Counted from the first letter of the stretch, positions 1 to 16,520 are shown. The stretch: DNA of 64,000 nucleotides from Aspidapion aeneum (GCA_963576565.1 OY755039.1:86199207-86263206); one strand, 5' to 3'. The notes: generated by a model not told the origin, from the sequence alone. Numbers and translations: made by a program.

Positions 1-4600
<4,600 letters not shown>

Positions 4601-5164
4601 TTTCGACCGCTGCGCATTTTATTTGTATAGTGGAATTGAAGTTTTCCAGCTTAGATTTTATTAAAAGTGGCAACTATTCTTTTTTGTCTTTGCTGCCTCC
4701 TTGAACCCTCTTTCCCCACCACGGACATCCTGGATCCACCGCTGCTCTACAAAGCTATGGCAGAAATTCCTTCAATCAATCTTCAAACATTTTCTTGAGC
4801 TTTTTCTACGTTTCTAGTTTTCTTAACCGAAGGTATTTTACACCTTAGTTTTATGTTTTGGAAAAAATAAAAACGCTTTTTACATGCATTTAACGCCCAA
4901 ATTTTATCCATCATTGCAGTAAGACTTTAGTATCTTTCCTTTTAAAATGAATACCTATTTCAGTTTAAATATGCACTTTGTTTAATGGCTGTAACCCTAC
5001 CGTGCTTTATCCCATATTATTCGAATAATAAATCAGTGTTTATGTAAAACAACGTTTATGTAAACTGTCGAAAATATTATTCGATATCGACAAATTATAA
5101 TGAGTAAAAATGTTTGTTTATCGATTATCAATGTGCAGTTTAATAGTATACTGCTCTTCAAAAA
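4601..5164. other. No recognisable feature
   Basis: AT-rich sequence with no credible coding frame. A short set of TATTATTCGA-type inverted motifs lies near 5015-5085. I see no RNA gene or transposon end. Confidence 0.5.
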
Positions 5165-5315
5165 AAAATAGAATTCATAAACAACCCAAAGCAAGAAAAT
5201 TGTCACTTTGCAACATTTGCCGATGATACAAAATTATAAATCACATACAAATCACAATTAACAATATTGCCATATTTAAATGAGGCAAAATTTTTCGGTA
5301 TAACACTTAAGGCCG
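5165..5315 (+). pseudogene. Jockey-like RT palm fragment
   Basis: A short decayed plus-strand fragment reads HFATFADDTKL at about 5204-5236, matching the ATFADDT catalytic box of Jockey-type reverse transcriptases. Slightly downstream it reads LPYLNEAKFFGITL, matching the motif before the thumb (YLGxxLD). A stop follows the catalytic box, and the usual stretch between the two motifs is shortened. Only about 150 bp survive, so the assignment rests on two motifs in the right order and spacing. Confidence 0.55.
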
Positions 5316-5804
5316 CATATATATATATTTCTAATATAAAAGCTACCAACTGGCAACATTTTTGGCCGATTCTTTTCCCCCGAATTTTGCAGGTTTGTTT
5401 TTCAAAAGGTTTTTAACAACCGTATCGAGAGTTTTTTGATAGTGACTCTTATTCTAAAAAAAAAACAAAATAATACGACCAAAAAAAGAGGAGTTGGCAA
5501 CGCCTTCTCTTTTCACTGGCTTCGTCGAAACTCCCGGAAACTGCAATTATTTTTTTTAATTTTTTTTATTATATACAAAATATTTAAAAAAATCCATTGG
5601 ATACGGTTGACAATTTTGACAAAAGAGTTCATACTTGACGGGCTGTGTGTGCCGCAGAATGGATGTCACGTGATTTGTGATTCATTCAGCCTCGGTCGGG
5701 TTTACCTAAATCACTGACCAGAATTTTAATGACAAACGATTTTGTTATACTTTTCGATGTCAGAGCGAATTGTTTGAGATCGAAACAAATCCTAATAAAT
5801 CAAA
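5316..5804. other. No recognisable feature
   Basis: It contains homopurine and poly-T tracts and one 93-codon open frame at 5436-5717 with no domain, low-complexity lysine and phenylalanine runs and no coding character. I treat it as non-coding. Confidence 0.45.
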
Positions 5805-6604
5805 GCTACCACCACTACCACTAAAAAATCAACTACTACCACCTCCTCCTAGATCCTACATCAGACAAACAACTACTACCACCTTCTCCTAGCTTCTGTC
5901 ACCAAAAAACCAACTTCTACCACCTTCCCCTAGCCTCCCTCTACCACTAAAAAATCAACTACTACCACCTCCCCCTAGATTCTACCACCGGGAAATGAAC
6001 TACTACCACATTCCCCTAGCTTCTACTAGCAAAAAATCAACTGCTACCACCTTCCCCTAGCCTCCCTCTACCACTAAAAAAATCAACTACTACCACTTCC
6101 CCCTAAATTCCACCACCAGAAAATCAACTACTACCACCTCCCACTAGATTCTACCACCAGAAAATAAACTACTACCACATTCCCCTAGCTTCTACCAGCA
6201 AAAAACCAACTAATACCACCTTCCCCTAGCCTCTTCTAGCAAAAAACTAACTACTACCACCTTCTCCTAGCTTATACCACTAAAAAATCAACCACTTTCA
6301 CTTCCCCTTAGATTCTACCAATCAAAAATCATCTACTACCACATTTCCCTAGCTGCTACCAGCAGAAAAACAACCATTACCACTTTCCCCAAACTTCTAC
6401 CACTACTCCCTAAGCTTCTGGCACCAAACGATCAACTACTACCACCTCCCCCTTGATTCTACCACCAAAACATCAACTACTACCACATTTCCCTAGCTTC
6501 TGCCACCAAAAAATCACCAACTGCCATCTCCCCTAGATTCTACCACAAAAAAACCAACCATTACTACCTTCCCCTAGCTTCTATCACCAAAAAACCAACT
6601 ACTC
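5805..6604. repeat. ~40-45-bp minisatellite, strongly strand-biased
   Basis: About twenty diverged copies of a unit of the type AAAAATCAACTACTACCACC followed by TTCCCCTAGCTTCTACCACC. Spacings between successive CTACTACC anchors are 40, 41 and 45 bp. The plus strand is almost free of G except in the CCCCTAG box, giving an extreme strand asymmetry. It runs directly into the interspersed repeat that starts near 6605. Confidence 0.9.
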
Positions 6605-6870
6605 TTAAATCGCTGAACCGATTTTTATAAAATTGAGGTAAAATAGTGTTGAACACTCCTACGAGCTGATTAGATTTTGGTCAATATTCATTAATGCTAA
6701 TGACAGTTTTTTACCAATTAATAACTTTAAAAAATGCAAACTTTTTAACGGAGCATCGTATCATTACACTGTTTTCGGAATATAGTAGACTTTATTTTAC
6801 TCAATAATTCGTGTTATAACAAAAAACTTCGTAGGAGCTTTAGTTTCTGAGATATTTACAAAAAAACTGT
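6605..6870 (-). repeat. Diverged interspersed repeat, copy 1
   Basis: This block is the reverse complement of 46780-47035. Both contain, in order, AGCTTCTACGAA-like sequence, TAACACGAA.TATT, ATGCTCCGTTAAAAAGTT, TCAGCTCGTTAGAGTGT-like sequence and AAATCGGTTTAGCGGTTT-like sequence. No coding potential. The end bearing the CCGATTTTTAT motif abuts the minisatellite. Confidence 0.75.
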
Positions 6871-7294
6871 TTTTAAGGCTAACATATTATCATACGTGTA
6901 CTTGAAGTGTGATAATAGGCAAGCTAGGAAGGCGTCAAATCCGTCATAGATATATTTATTTAATTTTTACTTTAACAAGGACACCAACAAGTTTTAAAGC
7001 CCAGGGGAATTAAATCTAGGCCCGCTTAATACTCTAAAAATGCATTGCAGTACAAGGCAATTAACAATTTTACGTCACTTGGTCGCATATGCTTGATAAA
7101 ACCTTGGGTTTTACAGTTTTGTTTGCTTTGTTTTTCCGAGGGGGTAATTTGCTTGCAGTTTGTTTGTTTTACCATTTCTTTTTTCGCTCTATAATTGCTG
7201 CAAAATGCGACTACTGTGTGCATACGTTATTTATCTCGTTTTGAAAGCGGAGAAAACAAAAGAGGAATAATTTATTAATGTCACTGTCTTAGTC
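6871..7294. other. No recognisable feature
   Basis: AT-rich spacer between the interspersed repeat and the TTAA element. No credible coding frame, RNA gene or terminal repeat seen. Confidence 0.4.
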
Positions 7295-8605
7295 TTAACA
7301 CGTTGACTGCGGGGCTGTTTTTGACAGTTTCGATTTTGGTGCGACACATGCCTCAGGGGGCATGTGAGGTAATATTATTTACATGTGACACATGCCACTT
7401 ACGGCATGTGTGCCGATAGTAACTGTAGCGACATCTCTCGAATAGAAGTAAATGTTAAGAGAGAAATATGAACGAACATTGTTTTACAGGGATCTGGTCT
7501 ATCTCTGGTTTTTACCGCACATGCCTCCTATGTCCATTGCGGTACCATTTGATAAAAAATATTACGATTTCTTGGTAACCTTTTATCGATCTCTTAGACA
7601 TCGTTTGCAAAGCACGTTGCGCGCGGATGTCTAGATCTAACAATAAGTCACAGCTTGTCCAACACATACCTAAAATGGCATGTCCCGCACAAAATAAATA
7701 ATAATTTGCTACTGTGCGGCACATGCCATTAAGGGCATGTGCCAGACATGCATCAACGGTCATGTGCCGCATAGCAGTTATAAAAAGTTTACTTATATGC
7801 GACACATGTCCATGAAGGCATGTCCCATATCACCCCCATATATTAGTTGTGCGTAAAAAATATTTTCGATAGCTACTTGTATCACTAAAATCGGGCAAAA
7901 AATAACGTTAGTGTGCTTTTCGTCCCAGAGGAATCACGTTCGAATTTTGCCTCCGCTTTATGTTAATGAACGCCACATGCCCCCAAGGCAGGGTTGCCAA
8001 TTTTTTCAAATTAAAAAGCGGGACAAATTCAGTAAATGCGTAAACACAAAAATTTAAAATAGATACTTAAAATTTACATCGATTCTAGCATAAAGCTGGA
8101 GTGATTTAGGAACCAGATGGTGTGTTTATTTATTTACTTTTCCAAAAATACATTCAATAATTTAATTTTAAAATTTAAACGGTATACCTACCTATTTAAA
8201 TTTAGTGAGTTATGCATAATAAAATATTTGATCTGTAATTTCTTTTAAAGTGATTTGTGAATTTTATTTAAAATAAAGAAAGATGAACCAACACATAAGT
8301 ATGTACAGATAATAAATATCCGCCCTAAAATGACAAAGTAACTTAAACGAAAAAGTAAAACATTCCTTTTCGATTGTTTTTTTTTAAACAAAATTTATAA
8401 GTTATATATAAGCATATACAGACAGGTAAAAAAATAAGACAAAAATAAAAAAAAGCGGGAAAATCGGGACAATTTGCATAAAAAGCGGGACTTTAATGGG
8501 ATTAAATAAAAGTGGGACCAAGCTACAAAAAACGGGACCGTCCCCCCTACCGCGGGACGTTTGGCAACCCTGCCCCAAAGGCATGTGCCGCAGTCAATAT
8601 GTTAA
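7295..8605. mobile_element. piggyBac-type (TTAA) non-autonomous element with palindrome array
   Basis: TTAA lies at both ends (7295-7298 and 8602-8605). Inside it are 14-bp terminal inverted repeats, CACGTTGACTGCGG at left and CCGCAGTCAATATG at right, matching 12 of 14. The interior carries at least five palindromes of the form CACATGCC-spacer-GGCATGTG (near 7343, 7385, 7723, 7745 and 7800, with a broken one at 7971/8581). These may be transposase binding sites. No transposase is coded. A 582-bp hAT-like element interrupts the last palindrome, so the element is about 720 bp without it. TTAA duplication is the piggyBac hallmark; the superfamily call is based on that alone. Confidence 0.72.
7990..8571. 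mobile_element. hAT-like MITE nested in the TTAA element
   Basis: It has perfect 11-bp inverted ends, AGGGTTGCCAA and TTGGCAACCCT. The subterminal region is full of GGGAC/GTCCC motifs (AAAAGCGGGACA, ACGGGACCGTCCC). It splits a CACATGCC-GGCATGTG palindrome: CCCCAAGGC precedes it and CCCCAAAGGC follows it, which fits an imperfect 8-9-bp target duplication. No coding sequence. The CAGGGTTGCCA-type end is common among hAT-derived MITEs. Confidence 0.75.
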
Positions 8606-8741
8606 GTAATAGTTACGCTTTTTTAAGCAGTGACAAAGCATAACATTTTTAAAAAATTGTTCCTAGCTCCTAAAGCAGCAATTTCTAATAACTTTTAAAA
8701 AGCCGTAATAAGGGTCTCCCTTATAGCCGCCTAATGCTTTA

Positions 8742-8789
8742 TGTATGATATATTTTAAAGAAATATATTTCTTTAAAATATGTCATACA
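8742..8789. other. 48-nt near-perfect palindrome
   Basis: TGTATGATATATTTTAAAG is mirrored by CTTTAAAATATGTCATACA around a central AAATATATTT, giving 24-nt arms with one mismatch. It is followed at once by TACAGGGTCTGTA, itself a short palindrome. It could be a recombination-prone AT cruciform or a transposon tip. Confidence 0.8.
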
Positions 8790-9239
8790 TACAGGGTCTG
8801 TACCTAATGCTATAGTTCAAATTATACCCATTTGGAATGACGTCATTTTTGTTTATCTTTGTTTAGTATATTATAAACAGCGGTGACAATAAACTTTTTA
8901 AAAAAAGTGGTTTCTATGATTGAAATAGGTAAGTAATTGGTTATGTGAAGTATCCGTCACTGTCAATCAAAAAACATTGATTGACAAAATTATCTACGCC
9001 ATACGTTTTTTTCTCACCTGGTGACGTCATTACAAATGCGTATAATTTAGACTATAGACTGAGAGTGGCAACCACTATGCGACTGTATTTATACCGAAAT
9101 ACGCTAAATCGTTGCGGCTGCGTATTGGATTTACATACCGGGTGGGCCAAAAAAAAAACGGAATTTTTTTTTTCATTATAACTTTTGAACTATACAATCA
9201 ATTTTAATGGGACAAACTGCACTTAATAGAGAGTTAATC
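8790..9239. other. No recognisable gene; small palindrome
   Basis: Contains TGTCAATCAA-spacer-TTGATTGACA at 8961-8986. No credible coding frame. Confidence 0.4.
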
Positions 9240-10205
9240 AGAGTTTTGATATATATTTTTGTCCGTCATCTCAAAATCCAAGATGGCGGATGAAATTAAA
9301 ATGTGCCCTTTAAAGATGCTCGTTTATTCTTGTGTTGCAATCATGTTTTAATCAGTTTTTTAATTTTGTGCAAAATCTGCGTTCTTGCCACGCACAACAA
9401 GGTACGAATTAGCAAAATCGGTGTAGTGGTTCTCAAATAAAATGTTATTGTTTCTAACATTGTTTTGCATATTATTTGATTGCCTGCCAATCATGTCTGC
9501 CTTTATTCCCTGATAAAATTATTACTACTGAACCGATTTTAATGAAATAAAAAGCATCCTGGTGAGCATTGATTGTTTTACAAAGATCATAATCAAAGTT
9601 TATTGCCATCTTAAAATTTAAAATGGCGGACAGAATCATACTTGATTCTTCAAAATGGCGTGTTTATTTTTATTTTCCGAAAATGTTTAGTTTTTTTTAA
9701 TTTAGAGAAAATCACTACCTTTTCCTCATACAACGACGTACAAATTAGTAAAATCGGTGTGGTGGTTGTCAAAAAATCTATTTTTGTTTCAACCATTGTT
9801 TTACAGATTCTAGATTGCATTGCCAATCCTGTCTGCATTCATTTCCTTATAAATTCGTTACTGCTAAACCGATTTTAGTGAAATCTAAAAAATCGCTTTA
9901 AAAATTGATTGTTCTTTAAAGATTGTTATTGAAATTTTCCGCCATTTAGAATTTAGGATGTCGGACAGAATCATAATTTATTCTTCGTGTTTATTTTGAT
10001 TTTGCAAAATTGTTTTAGTTTTTTTTTTAATTTATAGAAGAACACTACTTTTCGTCCGCATAAAGAGGTTCAAATTAAGAATCGGTTTAGTGGTTCTCAC
10101 AAAATCTGATGCATTGCCAATCCTGTCTACATTCATTTCTTTATAAATTAATTATTACTGAACCGAATAATGAAATAAAAAACATCATGGTGCAAACTTT
10201 AAAGA
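9240..10205. repeat. Three diverged tandem monomers of ~294-336 bp
   Basis: Each monomer contains, in order, AAATCGGTGTAGTGGTT-like sequence, GCATTGCCAATCCTGTCT-like sequence, an ACTGAACCGATTTTAATG-like box and AAAATGGCGGACAGAATC-like sequence. The CCAATC anchors lie at 9487, 9823 and 10117, giving periods of 336 and 294 bp. Similarity is clear but degraded, so this is an old local tandem array. Non-coding. Confidence 0.78.
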
Positions 10206-10748
10206 TCAATCAGTTGGCGCTATGATGTTTTTTATTTGAATGAGAACGAGGCATTCGTTTGGCCTCGCAACGAAGCACTTTATTATTGTTTACATAGAAT
10301 TTTAAATTTTATTTTCAGAAGCTACGGATCCGAATTTTCTTTACTGTGTGTGTCGAGTAAACGAAAACCTCAATGGACTCTTGCTGCTCTGCGTTTCCGA
10401 AATAGAAGAATTTTATTTACGTTATTTAAGTTAGAGAGAGAGATATTTGAAAAAAATATATTTTTTTATTGTTAAAAAAAAAGTTATTTTTTATTGTTAG
10501 AAAAACATTTCTTTTTCACTGTTAAAAATTAATATTTTATTAACGTTCGAAAAAGTTAAAAAAACATTCGTTTTTTGATGTTGGAAAAGAAATTTTTTTC
10601 AATATTATAAAAACATAAGATTATTTTTCTAATGTCAGAAAACGCGTTATTAAGCTTCTTTTTACTATAATAACGGTATGTTTTGTATTATTTTTACGTT
10701 ATTAAAATGTTTTTCTCTTTAGTGGGTACATACATACATACATAAATA
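10206..10748. other. Low-complexity A/T sequence
   Basis: Mostly runs of A and T with a recurring TTATTGTTAGAAAAA-like word from 10450 to 10640, a loose short-period repeat. Ends in a CATA microsatellite at about 10731-10745 beside the foldback element. The 79-codon frame at 10236-10475 has no recognisable domain. Confidence 0.5.
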
Positions 10749-12026
10749 CAGGGTGTCCCAAATTGGGCACTTTAAGGGGGTTTAAGGTACTTCTAGGGGA
10801 GACAGAGAAAAACTGACCACGCATTGCGAGGCTCAAATTTCAAGAGAAGACTTATAGTGAAAACCGCATTTTGAAATATCGTCTCATCTTTGAGCTACGG
10901 GAGCTTTTTGAAAAGTCTGCATTTTTGAAGGGGGTCTATAACTTCGTTATTAGTGGAAATTTTGATTTAGAATAAATTGCAGTTTCATAGACTTTGTCAC
11001 GAGGAATTCACCCGCTAAATTATATTTTAACTGTCACTTTTAGTTTTTGAGATATGACATAAAGTTGCATTTTTTCTTATGGAATGGCCCATATTTGAAT
11101 TAATTTTCGAATTCGTCGATGAATTCTTTTCAAACTGATGTATCATATGTCATGGTTTGATTGAGCGGTTTAGGAGATATTCAACTTTTTCACTTATTTC
11201 TAGTGCGCTATGATTTTCTGCTGAGGCAGGTCAAGGCATTCCAGTATTTTTTATTATTTTACACAGTCAAAAATATAGTAAGCCTGGTTTGGAAAAATTA
11301 TAATTCAGCTGACGACCCTCAAAGCTTAGTTATAAAAAGTAACAAAAATGATACATATTTCAAAATAAAATTAAAACGCTTTTGTGCAAAATAATTTCAT
11401 ATCAAAGCGTAATGTCAAATTGTTTAAACAATTGAAAACAATGACAAAACGCCAAGACGCAAGGCCAAATTGATTTGCATAGTATTAAGACAACAAAACT
11501 ATAGGAGCATTGAAGCAGGATTTGACCGCAAGGCTTTCACGTCAATGGCGCATGACGTCATTCAACGCACACTAGACAAAAATAAAAAACTTTATTATCT
11601 CTAAAACCGCTCAATCAAACTATGACGTATGATACATCATTTTGAAAAGAATTCAATGACGAATTCGAAAATTAATTAAAATATAGGGCATTGCATAAGA
11701 AAAAATGCAACTTTATGTCATATCTCAAAAACTAAAAGTGACAGTTAAAATTTAATTTAGCGGGTGAATTTCTCGTGACAGAGTCTATAAAATTGCAATT
11801 TACTCTAAATCAAAATTTTCAATAATAACGAAGTTATAGACCCCCCTCCAAAATGCAGACTTTTCAAAAAGCCCCCGTAGCACAAAGACGAGACGATATT
11901 TCATAATGCGGTTTTCACTATAAATCTTCTCTTGAAATTTGAGCCTCGCAATGCGTGGTCAGTTTTTCTCTGTCTCCTCTAGAAGTACCTTAAACCCCCT
12001 AAAAGTGCCCAATTTGGGACACCCTG
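10749..12026. mobile_element. Foldback element with ~430-bp inverted arms
   Basis: The left arm starts CAGGGTGTCCCAAATTGGGC at 10749. The right arm ends with the reverse complement at 12026. The arms match over about 430 bp (about 10749-11190 and 11600-12026), with scattered substitutions and small indels. Both tips are flanked by TA (AATA before, TACA after), as expected for a TA target duplication. The ~400-bp centre has no coding domain. TA duplication and CAGGGTGTCCC tips suggest a Tc1/mariner-type or similar MITE. Confidence 0.85.
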
Positions 12027-14348
12027 TACATATCCCCAAGCGGAAAACATTACCCTTCCCTTCCCCGTGTTGCAGTTGGGTAAAAAGAGCTTAAAAAATT
12101 TAAAACAATTTAATTAAAACTTGGTTTGTCGTTACATAAACCCAAGATTTTCCTTTGCATAATTTTCTAAAAAGGGTTGTTTTGCCCTCAATGGGACCGG
12201 TAGAAAATTTTCTTTGCTGAGGCAGAGCACTCAGGAGAAATTTAAGAGAATGACTGGCCAAAAGTCTACTGCTAGCAATATTTAGAAATTTGAGTACTTT
12301 CCAACCGAAGTTCAAAGAAAATATGTCTGGCTATCTTTTGCTTGCTACGCTTTTTGTTATAATTGTGTAACAAAACAGGATTTGAGCATAAAAGGTATTT
12401 TTGCCATTTATAAGTTTTTAAATATTTTTAATTAAATATTGTTTTTGACATCAACAAGCATTAATTATATGCAAGACTAGGTTAAGATTAAGTAAAATTT
12501 ATGGCAACTCCGGCGACTTGTTTTTTGGCATATTTTCAGGTTCGCTGTATTTTAATAAAAGTTGTATTCGGCTAATATGTCCTTTGAGCCACCAACATCA
12601 AAATAATTAATATTTTGTAACTGGAAAGAATTAGCTAAACTATTTTCAACTTTTAAAAAACACACTGTATGATTTTAACTTTATCGATTTTCTGAGTCCA
12701 CGCATCTTTGAATTGCGGTGGTTTTTTGTCTCTTTGTTTTTCTCGCCAATGCGAGAGAGCTTAAGTTTCAGACCACGGCAACCAAGAATGTCTGTAGAGC
12801 AGAGTGGCTTGTCATGGCCGAGAAAACCGTTAAAGAAAGCTTAGATTTTAGACCAATCAGCTAGCGGCAAGTTGAGAACGCCTAGAGAGCAGGGTACTGA
12901 AACTTTCGAAAGTCGGGAGGGAGATCACTCTTTAGTTGCGCTTTGCTTGGTTCGTTACGCTTTCGTTCACACTTCTTAAGGGGTTTTATTTCAACTGGGG
13001 AAATTTGTTAATTATTTTAACATTGTATAAAACTGTTAACTTTATTATTCATAATTATTTTAGTCTTTTCTTTTGGAGTTTAATAATTTTAAAGCCATTA
13101 ATTATTACTGTTTCCAGTGTTTTGGAATAATGTGTTTACCTGTTTTATGGTTTTTTAGCATCAAAATACAAACCATTCGTTGCCCTAAAATCGGCATTTT
13201 TAATCAACAATATATCCCAAACCTAAACAGTAATATTAAGTAAATTAAACAGTTGATTGAATAGTTTCACTCATTCAATCAACGTTTAAAATGTTGATAA
13301 ATATATATATTTACAACAAATATACAAAAGGTTTATAAAGCCTAAAAGTTTCAGAAGTGTAAATATTTGAATACAAAAGCTTAATAGTAGTAAAAGTTGA
13401 TATTCAATTAATAAATCTAAGAAGTGAAAGTGTGAAGCTACAAGAAGAAAATTGAAAAGGTATGTATGATTTTCCTACAATGGTTATACATTTGAGAAAA
13501 ACGTTTACAGCATACTTTTCCTTCAAGAATCGTCAAATTCCCTTTCGAGAACAAATAAGTAATAACATTTAATCTTTTTATAATTTATATAAGTTGTAGC
13601 CTAAGTTGGTAGCTCACACCATTTAAGCCTTGGCCACTTGAGGTGACAGTACCACTGTCACACTGGCCGCCTGTTACAATTGGTTTGCCTTTTAGAAACG
13701 GACAAAACAAAAACAAAACATAAACTCGTGTCGAATAAAAAAAAACTGAAACTTTTGGCCAACTTTTTCAAGACTGGCGTGTTTTGCGACAGTTGAAGTT
13801 TTGTTTTTAGAGTCCCGTTTGAAAGCGGTAACATCAAAAGGTTTTGAAACTAGTCAAACTTTTTTTTAAAACTGACATGTTTTCTTGTGTGATTAATATA
13901 ACCCTCGTTTTTCTTTAATAAATCCCTTTTTAGTAAATCATTAATATCTTTAATATAGGGAACTTGCGGGGCCAAATTTTAAAGCAGTATTTTTGGAAGA
14001 TATGCCCCCTTTAAGAAAATCACAATTTCAAGAAAACGGTTGATGACGGAAGCAAAGTTTTTGACCAACTTTTATAGGAAATACATATTTTTATAGAATT
14101 TCAGTCATGCCAAACATAAACGATCGTCTGACCTGTGTACACATCAAAATTGGAATCAAAATATACATGTATCAAATGTACTGACCTCCCTCTACAAGTC
14201 CCATTTTACGAGAATTTTATATACGACCAAATAATGTCTCAAAATTGTTGTGAATCTGAATCAAGTCGCCATACAAATACGGTACTTTTAACGCTTTCCT
14301 CACAAAGGAAAAAATGATACTTCTCAAAAACAACTGAAAGTGGCATCA
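12027..14348. other. 2.3 kb without recognisable gene
   Basis: Between 12660 and 12990 the sequence is less AT-rich and has promoter-like words (CCAATCAG near 12862, ATCACTCTTTAGTTGCG near 12925). At 13330-13461 a purine-rich AT stretch ends in AAAAG followed by GTATGTATG, which could be an untranslated exon and splice donor. No coding exon supports this, and a decayed LTR or chance are equally possible. The rest is featureless. Confidence 0.3.
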
Positions 14349-14356
14349 ATCAAATC

Positions 14357-15767
14357 CGCAGCCAACGATAAAGACTGGCCATGGCGCGTTATAAGCAAGT
14401 CGGCGGTCACGTGATCTTAGGAGTCCCAGGATTCTTATTGTATTGCTTAATATATTATATGTTTTTACACAATTTAAATAAATTAACAAAACATTTTTGT
14501 TCTTTTATAGGCAAAAATTGAAAAAAATATTTTGCTGATATGTGTTTATTATGGATAAAAGAACTGAATCTATAAAATAAAAAATTATACAAAATTTGCA
14601 CTCTAATATCTTCAGGTACATATATTAGGTACATAATATCGTTAGTTACTTCAAATCTATACAAGTCTTTCAAAATTGGACATATCAATCCTAAGCTTTT
14701 AGTTTTTTAATTTTTCTTTGACTGTCATCATCTTTGTCTGAGTTCTTAATCAAAGATTTATTAGCAGACACTAAATCATTGTGCTTTTTAATAAAATTAT
14801 TTTTAATTTTATTTTTATTAATTTTTTCAAGCTTGACAATAGCTTTTCTCCACAAAAACACTCGCTAGAGTTATCTGAAGAAAAATTTTCAATATAAAAC
14901 ATTTCACAATAATTTATTAAAAAGAAACAAGTGATTTTGTGAATAAGTGAGATGGTTTTCACGAACTGAATGTAGTGGTCGTCAATAATTTTTTGAAAAA
15001 TTACCCAGCACAAAGTTTAATATATATTTCATTAAAGTGTAAGTTAACTACCTACACATGTTCTTTTAAACGCTGTATCTTACTTTTTAAATATTTCACA
15101 CTACCAGAGAGATTACTATCTATTAACAATATTTTACAAATCAGTATTTTAATATTGCGAGGGTGCGGAAGACATATTACCTTAGAATTGTAAATTGACG
15201 TGTATGCACTGGATGACTGGAACAAAGATGAAGCCAACATTAAACTGTATCTACAATATCTTCAATGCTCAGGTTACCTTTTTAAGAGACCTAATTGTTC
15301 AATAAGAAATGACAACTCAACATTTTTCACTTTCACTATCGAAAATGTCACTAAGGATGTCTATTACTTGATCAATCTTAGCCAAGATCTGATTTTTTAC
15401 CACTTCTTTCCCGTTTGCAACATATTAGGTTTCAGTTTTATAGTTGGACCGACAAGGAACAACACTAATTACACGTTCGCGGCAATGTTTATCTTATAGG
15501 TTTTTTCTTTATAATTTAGTCATTAGCCATTAATTATTTTACCGCAGCCCACTACAGTCTTTTTAGTGGGCTACGTTATTTTAATAAATTTGATAAAATT
15601 CACATAAAATTCGTGCCCGAATTAAAAAAAAATCGACGTAAACAAACATACCAAATCTGAAAACACACATGTTTTATAATGACAGCGGGCCGTGAGGCGT
15701 TTTTTTGTAAGCTTCCTACGGTCACGTGATATTTCCGCGCCTGGGCCGGTCTTTCTCGTGGGCTGCG
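14357..15767. mobile_element. P-superfamily-like TIR element, copy 1, 8-bp duplication
   Basis: A perfect 8-bp direct repeat ATCAAATC (14349-14356 and 15768-15775) flanks inverted ends starting CGCAGCC. The ends share AAAGACNGGCC, GGCGCG and CACGTGA boxes over ~60 bp. The interior is alignable along its length to 27881-29288. It holds short decayed frames on the minus strand but no intact transposase. Copy 2 retains a THAP-like start, which with the 8-bp duplication suggests P rather than hAT. An internal hairpin at about 15543-15575 repeats the tip sequence GCAGCCCAC. Confidence 0.82.
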
Positions 15768-15775
15768 ATCAAATC

Positions 15776-16234
15776 ACAGTTTTTTTTCAAGGCCTTCTAG
15801 TTTATTTACTCTAATTTAGGAAAGGTGTTTGGGAGTTTCAGTATGTTCTTAATTTAACCCTTTTTGGCCAAAAATGAGGTTCCTGAGCCCACGGTGCGAG
15901 CGCGTGAATATATTTACCCTTTTTATTAATAAAATTCGCCCAGCTCTTTTGTATGAGTGGAGCGCATAGGAAATTAATCCTATAAATTCCGAACTATATT
16001 CTCGTACTCTTGTTTCCCAGAAAATGTAAATAAGTATGCAAATGCCCGCGCGCTATCCTTTGCCTTAATTTTAAAGGAAACCGGAAAATTTCTGCGTTTT
16101 TCCGCGCAACAATATATACAGACGCGGTTATATTACTTGAGAAAATTTGAAAAATTTCACTCTCTATACGAGTCATATCTCGGGAAATCATGTCAATATT
16201 AAATATTGGAAAAATTACAGTAGCATCTATCTAT
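15776..16234. other. No recognisable gene
   Basis: Spacer between the P-like element and the 3' end of the RTE. The plus-strand word CTATCTATCTAT at 16227-16238 is the likely microsatellite 3' tail of the minus-strand RTE. Confidence 0.4.
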
Positions 16235-16520
16235 CTATTTAGCCTTCTTCAATTCATATTTGGACATAGGCCTCCCCAAAATCTTCCACTCTTCTCTGTC
16301 TGTCGCCATGTTCATCCATCTAGTTTCCGCGTGTTTCTTCAAATCGTCCGTCCATCTCATTGGGGGTTTTCCCTACTTCTTTTATTATCCCAAGGTCTCC
16401 AGTTTACGATATATTTGTTCCATCGATCGTCTTTCTGTCCGATATTATGACCAACAAATTTCCATTTTAATTTTGCTAATTTTCCTCTGACATCTCTTAC
16501 TTTTGTTTTACTTCTTATCA
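16235..16520 (-). pseudogene. RTE RT extreme C-terminus
   Basis: Reads KVRDVRGKLAKLKWKFVGHN, then RWNKYIVNWRPWDNKRSRE, and after a frameshift near 16365 GKPPMRWTDDLKKHAETRW and DREEWKILGR, ending at a TAG stop (16235-16237). These are the conserved K-W-x-W/F-x-GH, W-P, RW-DD and W-A-DR-W landmarks of RTE-type ORF tails. Non-functional because of the frameshift and the upstream insertion. Confidence 0.85.

Noticed and set aside
7798..8601. hAT element boundaries enlarged to the whole TTAA element
   Set aside because: Two separate sets of inverted ends and different target duplications show two nested elements.
12660..13461. Promoter and 5' untranslated exon of a host gene
   Set aside because: CCAAT-like and splice-donor-like words are present but no coding exon, so the evidence is too weak to call.
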